Below, piece by piece: positions 38,037 to 43,357 of a stretch of 43,357 nt of DNA; within the stretch, counting starts at the first letter, position 1, and each line of letters begins with the position of its first letter. The stretch spans positions 1-43,357 of the forward strand of contig JADFYM010000006.1 in the NCBI GenBank assembly GCA_015233035.1. Reading direction: 5' to 3'. A program made the translations under genes and the position numbers. The notes beneath the pieces were generated by a model. The model did no database searches and was not told where the DNA came from. It worked only from the letters and a program-made list of their open reading frames with translations. The stretch comes from Magnetococcales bacterium (GTDB taxonomy: Bacteria; Pseudomonadota; Magnetococcia; Magnetococcales; Magnetaquicoccaceae).

Positions 38037-38076
38037 GCCATGCGACCGAATGCGGGTTTGCGTAGGTGCGCCATGC

Positions 38077-40251
38077 TCATTGACAAGACTGCTGCTCCAC
38101 CCAGGCCCGCACGAGACGTTGCGACTCGGTCAACTGGGCGCGGGTCATTTGTTGCGCCAGTCTGTCCCGGTCCTTGGCCGCCGTCTTGTAGCCGTTCATG
38201 GTGGAAAGCGTATACCACATGTGGGCGGCAACCGGGTCTTGCAATTGTCCCTGTTCGTCCCCGTACAGGGTGCCCAAATTGTTTTGCGCCTCGGCGTGGC
38301 CCTGTGCCGCCGCCTGACGATACCACCGCGCCGCCTCCTGTTCATCCTGGGGGAGACCATCCCCATAGGCGTACAGATTACCCAAATGATTTTGTGCCTC
38401 GGCGTGGCCCTGTTCCGCTGCCCGGCGATACCAGGAGACCGCCTCGGCATAATCGGTGGCCACCCCCCGCCCATCCCGATACCGGGTGCCCAGGCAATTC
38501 TGGGCGTGGGCATCATTCTGCCCGGCGGCCTTGCGATACCAATAACAGGCCTCCTTGTCGTCCTGGGGCAGGCCCCGACCTTCGGACAGGCGGTCAGCCA
38601 ACAGGGTTTGCGCCGCCACATGCCCGGCTTTGGCCGCATTACGACATAACAACAGGGCCTGTCGGTCGTCCTGGGGCACCCCCTGTCCTGCCCAGTAGAG
38701 GATGCCAAGCTGATATTGTGCTTCCAGGTTGCCCTGTTCCGCCGCCAGACGATACCAGCGGGCGGCCTCGGTCGGATCCTGGGGCACCCCCTGCCCGCTG
38801 GCATACAAGAGACCCAAACGCAGACGGGCCACCGCATTGCCCTGTTCCGCCGCCTTGCGATACCAGGCAGCGGCCTCGCGGCACTCCTGCGGGAGACCAC
38901 GGCCCTGCTCATAGTGCAGCCCCATGTTCAACTGGGCACCCGGGTGGCCTTGCGCGGCGGCCTTGCGGTACCAGAAAACGGCCTCCTTGTCATCCGCGCC
39001 ACCTGCCTCGCGCGTGCTGCCCTGTTTCTCGCCGGTCTCCGGGCGGAGCACGCCGATGCCATTGGCGAGACAATTGCCGAGATTGTTCTGGGCGATGGCA
39101 TGGCCCTGTTCGGCGGCCTGACGATACCAGAAGGCTGCCTCATCCGCCGACCGGGGCACCCCCTTGCCACTGCGGCAGAGGTTGCCGAGATTGTTTTGGG
39201 CATTGGCGTGGCCCTGTTTGGCCGCCTGACGATACCAGTCGGCGGCCTCTTGATAATCCTGGGCAACCCCCTGGCCCTCCGCATAGCGGGCACCAAGGCT
39301 GCTTTGCGCGCCAGCATGGCCCTGCCTGGCGGCTTTCAGATACCATGAGACGGCCTGCTGATCATCTTGTGGCACCCCCTGACCCTTGTGATACAGGGTG
39401 CCCAGCGTATATTGGGCCTCGGCATGGTCGGCCTCCGCTGCCTTGCGGTACCAGGTCATGGCTTCCCGTTCGTCCAGAGGGAGACCCTGGCCTTTGCTGT
39501 AGGCCTGCCCCAGGAGAAACTGGGCGCAGGCGTCCTTTTGTTCGGCGGCCTTGTAATACCAGTAGACCGCCTCTTCGGGATTTTGGGCCACGCCGCGCCC
39601 CTGGGCATAGGTCAGGCCGAGTTGGACCTGGGCGGTGGTGTTGCCTTGTTCGGCGGCTTTTTGATACCAGGCCAGCCGTTCCCGATCATTCTGAAACAAC
39701 TCCTGGCCACTGGCATACAGGGCATCCAGGGCAGACTGGGCCCCGCGATGTCCCTGGAGGGCGGCCTTGCTGTACCAGTCGGCGGCCTCCTGGTCATTTT
39801 TCGGGGTGCCCTGGCCGGTGCTGATCATCTGGCCGAGGCTGAACTGGGCATCGGCATTTCCTTGTTCCGCCGCCTTGCGGTACCAGACCACCGCCTCCGC
39901 AGGATCCTGAGCCGTGCCCTGGCCGTTGCAATAGATATGACCCAGGAACAGTTGATGCTCCGCATGACCCTGTTCAGCGGCCTGGCGATACCAGAAAACC
40001 GCCTGTTCGCCCTCTGGTGGCACACCCTCCCCATCGCTGTAGAGATCACCCAAAAATAATTGGGCCTCCAACACACCCTGTTCGGCGGCCTGGCGTCCCC
40101 ACCGGAGGGCCTCGGCATAATCCTGGGCGGTCCCTTTGCCCTCACTATAGCAGACCGCCAGCTTGAACTGGGCGACCGCATCGCCTTGCTGGGCCAGGGT
40201 ACGCAGTTCGTCAACAGACGGTTGGCGGGTCTTTCTCAAAATGGCTGCCAT
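38077..40251 (-). CDS. Sel1-like repeat protein with 18 repeats
   Basis: 724 residues made almost wholly of 36-residue Sel1 units (consensus AQ-x2-LG-x-LY-x-x-GxGVPQD-x-x-EA-x-WYRKAAEQGHAE). I count 18, followed by a C-terminal cap ending VEQQSCQ. Unit 11 carries an extra loop of about 18 residues (ETGEKQGSTREAGGADDK). No signal peptide: it starts MAAILRKTRQPSVDELRTLA, so a cytoplasmic scaffold is expected. ATG 40251 has GGAGAAG upstream. It precedes the sensor kinase and HD-GYP regulator on the same strand, suggesting a scaffold in that pathway. Confidence 0.93.
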   Translation of the reverse strand: MAAILRKTRQPSVDELRTLAQQGDAVAQFKLAVCYSEGKGTAQDYAEALRWGRQAAEQGVLEAQLFLGDLYSDGEGVPPEGEQAVFWYRQAAEQGHAEHQLFLGHIYCNGQGTAQDPAEAVVWYRKAAEQGNADAQFSLGQMISTGQGTPKNDQEAADWYSKAALQGHRGAQSALDALYASGQELFQNDRERLAWYQKAAEQGNTTAQVQLGLTYAQGRGVAQNPEEAVYWYYKAAEQKDACAQFLLGQAYSKGQGLPLDEREAMTWYRKAAEADHAEAQYTLGTLYHKGQGVPQDDQQAVSWYLKAARQGHAGAQSSLGARYAEGQGVAQDYQEAADWYRQAAKQGHANAQNNLGNLCRSGKGVPRSADEAAFWYRQAAEQGHAIAQNNLGNCLANGIGVLRPETGEKQGSTREAGGADDKEAVFWYRKAAAQGHPGAQLNMGLHYEQGRGLPQECREAAAWYRKAAEQGNAVARLRLGLLYASGQGVPQDPTEAARWYRLAAEQGNLEAQYQLGILYWAGQGVPQDDRQALLLCRNAAKAGHVAAQTLLADRLSEGRGLPQDDKEACYWYRKAAGQNDAHAQNCLGTRYRDGRGVATDYAEAVSWYRRAAEQGHAEAQNHLGNLYAYGDGLPQDEQEAARWYRQAAAQGHAEAQNNLGTLYGDEQGQLQDPVAAHMWYTLSTMNGYKTAAKDRDRLAQQMTRAQLTESQRLVRAWVEQQSCQ

Positions 40252-40375
40252 CGCTTCTCCTTTAAAACGGCGTGAACCGGGTTCATGGTAACACAGAGTG
40301 GGTCGTTTTAAACGCTTCCAACTAACTGACTGCCACTTTTTCCTCAGACACAACCTGAAAAAGTTGAAATCACAA

Positions 40376-40524
40376 TCATTTTACTCTTTTGACAAGGTTG
40401 TTCCTCTGTTGATCCGTGTGACGCTTTTCATAATCCGCCAGTGACTGTTGAACATAGGGCGTGCCATAGCGCAAGAGGGCATAGACAAGTCGGGCGACCA
40501 TGTGTGGACCTGCTGGTCACCAAC
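40376..40524 (-). pseudogene. C-terminal remnant of an insertion-sequence transposase
   Basis: The reverse strand reads PAGPHMVARLVYALLRYGTP, then YVQQSLADYEKRHTDQQRN, NLVKRVK and stop. The ARLVYALLRYG-x-x-YV....YE pattern is the usual C-terminus of many IS transposases, as I recall it. Only about 45 codons survive; no N-terminal part, DDE motif or terminal repeats are seen in 40252-40607. It marks an old insertion upstream of the Sel1 operon. Confidence 0.6.
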
Positions 40525-40607
40525 GATAAAATGAAACTGTTGCCATGCATCCATCTTTTACATCAGGTGGTTCTGTCTGGTATGATGGGGGCGCGTTGGT
40601 GGTAGGG

Positions 40608-40817
40608 CCTTGATCATCATTTCGTCCACGAACTCTCCTGGATGCCCGCCTTCGCGGGCATGACGGGAATGGGTATGACACGAAATTCGCTCGTCATTCC
40701 CGCGAAGGCGGGAATCCAGGGTCAGATTGCTGGCCTCGATCAACTCGCCCAACGTCATTCCCGCGAAGGCGGGAATCCAGGGTTCTGACTGGAATGGCCG
40801 AAACGATGATCAAGGCC
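40608..40817. mobile_element. Family C MITE-like element, copy 4, with perfect 10-bp duplication
   Basis: 210 bp bounded by CCTTGATCATCATTTCG and CGAAACGATGATCAAGGCC. It contains three palindromes because one unit (CGTCATTCCCGC...CCAGGGT) is duplicated at 40692-40722 and 40755-40784. It is flanked on both sides by GGTGGTAGGG (40598-40607, 40818-40827), a perfect direct repeat. It lies directly upstream of the ion-channel gene. Confidence 0.82.
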
Positions 40818-40966
40818 GGTGGTAGGGATACCGTCCACTTCCAGGTTTATCAGGTTGATGACTCGTCAGCGGTTTGGCATCGCTCCACGGTTTTGCTTTT
40901 GCTGTTGGTTTGCGCCCCTGCGGGGGGGCATCATGTTCCGGCTATCTGTCCAGGGAGAAATTGTCT

Positions 40967-43192
40967 ATGCTTCGTTCGATTATTGCGGTGATTGCCTTTC
41001 TGACGTGCTTGTCCTCGACTGTAGCGATGGCCGATACTTTTCGGATCGGCGTACTGGTTCCCCTGTCGGGGGACAAGGCGGAAAAAGGCGTACCGATAAA
41101 AAACGCCGTCGCCTTGTTTGCCGAACGCTTCAATGACCAGGCCACCGGCAGCAAGCTTGAACTGGTGGTCAAGGACGATTTCGACGACCCGGACAAGGCA
41201 CGCGCCGCTGCCATCGAGTTGGTCAAGGATCCGTCGCTGTTGGCGGTGGTCGGCCACTACTACCCTGATGCTGCCATGGCCACCGCCAAGGTATTCTCCG
41301 ACGCTCATGTTCCTTTCATCTCGCCCAACGTCAGCAATCCCGAGGTTTTCCGTGGCAATCCGTGGGCCTTCACCGCCAATATCCCGGACGATGCCCAGGG
41401 AGCCTTCATTGCCACATACATCAAAGAGGTACTGAAGAAAGACAACGTGTTGGTTGTACACACCACCGACCCGTTCGGAGTCGCTCTCAAAGAGGCCTTC
41501 CTGGCCAAGGCGGGCCGCATCGGGCTCAAGGTGCTGAAGGAGCAGGGGGTGGACAAGAACGCCACCCTGGCCAAGGACTGGGCCGCCACTGCCTTCCCTG
41601 ACAAGGCTGCCAACGCCCAGATCGGCGTTGTTGCCGCACTGACCCACAGTGAGGTGGGCCTGCAATTTCTGCCGCAACTGCGCGACATCGGCATTGCCAC
41701 ACCGGTGATGGCCGCCAACACATGGTCCAATCCACGCATCCTCAAGGAACTCAACGAAAAGGTCACCAATGATGTCTATCTGACCTCGGCTTTCCTGTGG
41801 GAGATCGCCAATCAAAAGGCATCGCACTTCGCAACCGCCTATGCGAAAAAATTCGGTGATCGCCCCTCGATTGCCGCCGCCATGGCCTATGACTCGATGG
41901 AGTTGCTGAGTGGGGCCATGGCCAGCAGCACCAAACCAACACGGGAGAGCATACGCAACCATTTGGCTGGCATCGACTGGCACCATTTTGTCGAAGGGGT
42001 GACCGGCAATCTGTTCTTCAAGAACGGTCGAGCCATGTCGGCTGAATGGGTTGACAAATATCTGCACGATAATGGCCAGCCACCGGCCCCGCCGCCGATC
42101 AGGGATCTGACGGTGCAGGCGGCGGAACGCGATATCTTCGTTGCGATGATCAGGGACGGTCGTTTCAAGGTCGCCTCGGTGCAACTGGTACAACCACACG
42201 AGGCTTACGTGCTCAAAGAGTTGGGGGAACGGATCGGTAAAGGACAGTTGCTCCTGGTTGACGGAGAGCCTTTTCACGTGGTTGATGCGGTGTTTGTCGG
42301 CGTCGACATCATCCGCATCAACGACGTCAACATCAAGGACATGCTGTGGGACGCCGACATGTTCATGTGGTTCAAGTGGGGCGGTCCCCGTCTGGATCCC
42401 AAGGATATCGAGAAGATCACCGCCGTCAATGCGGTCAAGGAACAGGCGACACTGCTCAAGGAGGATCTGTCGCATGCCACCAAGTACCGCGCCTATCGCA
42501 AGCGTCTGACACTTGGGGTGTCGTTCGATTTGTCCTCCTTTCCCTTCGATTCACAGGTTCTGCCGCTGCAAATCGCCCACGCGAATAAAAACTCGACTCA
42601 CATCATGTTGGTTCCAGATACGCGGCACATGGAAACAGGGCCGGTCACGGATGTAAAACCACAGGAGTGGACTTACATAAAGCGGGCGGTTTTCTCGGAC
42701 CTTTTTCGCTATGAATCGACCTTTGGCGACCCTGACTACCGCATGGGTACTGGCTACAAGAGCCCAGTTTATTTCTCCACGGTCAACCTGGAAATCGAAC
42801 TGAAGCGGATGATCAAGCCTTACCTGTTCACCTTTTTCCTGCCGCTGCTGATCATCCTCGGCATCATACTTCTGGTGCTGTGGGTACCGCTCGACCAGTT
42901 CGCTCCGCGCATCAACGCCGCCATTTCTGGTCTGATCGGTGTACTGGTCTATCATATGTCGCAGAAAAACTCGTTCCCCAAGGTCGGGTATACGATGACT
43001 GCCGACTACTATTTCCTGATCGCTTATGCCTTCGTGGTTGCGATGATCATATGTATCATCATTACCCAGACCATGATGTCGGCCGGTCAGAAAGATCTGG
43101 CCAAGGGATGGAACAAGAAACTGAGCTATGGTGCCTTGATCGCCGTCGTCTGCATCTATGGAGTAGTCACTCTGCTTTCCGTACTCACATGA
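40967..43192 (+). CDS. Periplasmic-binding-protein / pentameric ligand-gated ion channel fusion
   Basis: 741 residues. Signal peptide 1-22 (IIAVIAFLTCLSSTVAMA). Residues about 24-370 form a type I periplasmic binding protein of the branched-chain amino-acid/ANF-receptor class: TFRIGVLVPLSGDKAEKG, LLAVVGHYYPDAAMATAKVF, NVLVVHTTDPFG, AAAMAYDSMELL. After a PPAPPP linker (372-377), about 385-615 is a Cys-loop-type extracellular domain with the Pro-loop core FPFDSQVLPLQI (525-536). M1 about 617-640 (PYLFTFFLPLLIILGIILL), M2 about 646-666, M3 about 680-703 and M4 about 720-740 complete the channel. ATG 40967 has GGGAG upstream. Presumably an inner-membrane pentamer gated by a periplasmic solute; ligand and ion are inferred. 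Confidence 0.92.
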   Translation: MLRSIIAVIAFLTCLSSTVAMADTFRIGVLVPLSGDKAEKGVPIKNAVALFAERFNDQATGSKLELVVKDDFDDPDKARAAAIELVKDPSLLAVVGHYYPDAAMATAKVFSDAHVPFISPNVSNPEVFRGNPWAFTANIPDDAQGAFIATYIKEVLKKDNVLVVHTTDPFGVALKEAFLAKAGRIGLKVLKEQGVDKNATLAKDWAATAFPDKAANAQIGVVAALTHSEVGLQFLPQLRDIGIATPVMAANTWSNPRILKELNEKVTNDVYLTSAFLWEIANQKASHFATAYAKKFGDRPSIAAAMAYDSMELLSGAMASSTKPTRESIRNHLAGIDWHHFVEGVTGNLFFKNGRAMSAEWVDKYLHDNGQPPAPPPIRDLTVQAAERDIFVAMIRDGRFKVASVQLVQPHEAYVLKELGERIGKGQLLLVDGEPFHVVDAVFVGVDIIRINDVNIKDMLWDADMFMWFKWGGPRLDPKDIEKITAVNAVKEQATLLKEDLSHATKYRAYRKRLTLGVSFDLSSFPFDSQVLPLQIAHANKNSTHIMLVPDTRHMETGPVTDVKPQEWTYIKRAVFSDLFRYESTFGDPDYRMGTGYKSPVYFSTVNLEIELKRMIKPYLFTFFLPLLIILGIILLVLWVPLDQFAPRINAAISGLIGVLVYHMSQKNSFPKVGYTMTADYYFLIAYAFVVAMIICIIITQTMMSAGQKDLAKGWNKKLSYGALIAVVCIYGVVTLLSVLT

Positions 43193-43200
43193 TCATTATG

Positions 43201-43349
43201 CGGGGGTCCAGGGGGATTATCCCCCTGGACCCATCCCGTTATACACATCGCAAAAAGTTGTTATTATTCATGGGGGTCCGGGGGAGATCATCTCCCCCGG
43301 TGGGGTCCAGGGGCAACGCCCCTGGGGGGGTCCGGGGCGAAGCCCCGGA
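43201..43349. repeat. Two family A repeats after the channel gene
   Basis: A short single palindrome (43202-43230), then TATACACATCGCAAAAAG and TTGTTATTATT flank, then a full stack ending GGGGCGAAGCCCC. Hairpins begin about 10 bases after the channel stop but lack a T-run. Confidence 0.85.
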
Positions 43350-43357
43350 AAAACAAG

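Noticed and set aside
36807-39824. A 1005-codon open frame on the forward strand opposite the kinase and Sel1 genes
   Set aside because: It is antisense to two clearly recognisable genes, has low-complexity Pro/Arg/His-rich translation and no family resemblance; high GC and the Sel1 repeats keep the opposite frame open.

Overview
The window looks like a chromosomal segment of a Gram-negative, motile proteobacterium. It carries lipoproteins including a LolB-like protein, CheV, two chemoreceptors, an HD-GYP response regulator, PgeF, and a split S6/PriB-like/S18/L9 operon. A deep-branching alphaproteobacterial or Magnetococcales-type host is my best guess. That guess rests on gene content and style, not on a marker phylogeny. 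Housekeeping genes dominate, and nearly every gap is filled by GC-rich palindromic repeats.

Layout: 104-11098 is a forward cluster. folP and glmM are separated by two unrecognised, AT-richer genes. Then come thrS, infC (apparent AUC start), a 700-base repeat-filled gap, rpmI, rplT and pheS. The usual pheT does not follow pheS. In its place is a four-gene defence-like cassette: an AAA ATPase, a TOPRIM/RloB-like protein, and a HEPN-MNT toxin-antitoxin pair. ppk2 follows behind its own promoter. From 15764 back to 12601 runs the reverse operon rpsF-priB-like-rpsR-DUF2232-rplI-fmdB. From 15915 to 19890 are pgeF, a lytic transglycosylase, a small membrane protein and an orphan HlyD-type adaptor. 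From 26037 back to 19966 is a chemotaxis block: receptor, rhodanese, receptor, then CheV. From 29998 back to 26938 are a DUF1858 protein, a TPR lipoprotein and a LolB-like lipoprotein, followed by forward rpmB. From 40251 back to 30674 run a Sel1-repeat protein, a sensor kinase, a REC/HD-GYP regulator, ffh, mdh and apgM.

The most striking gene is the last (40967-43192). It joins a secreted leucine/amino-acid-type periplasmic binding protein to a complete pentameric ligand-gated ion channel (Cys-loop-type extracellular domain plus four membrane helices). Its M2 helix lacks the acidic ring of cation channels and instead has Pro-Arg at the cytoplasmic end and Lys at 19', like anion channels.

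The repeats fall into three families, named here A, B and C. A is a set of stacked GGGG/CCCC palindromes built around GGGGCAAAGCCCC. B is a GGGGAGGCGG hairpin with a nearby T-run, usually placed like a 3' terminator. C is the ATTCCCGC...GCGGGAAT palindrome. Four C copies sit in a larger 144-210 bp element with TTGATCAT/ATGATCAA ends. Three of these have 10-bp flanking direct repeats, which makes the element look like a mobilised MITE. One A-type fragment appears to have been captured in the N-terminus of the lolB-like gene. No tRNA, rRNA or CRISPR array was seen.
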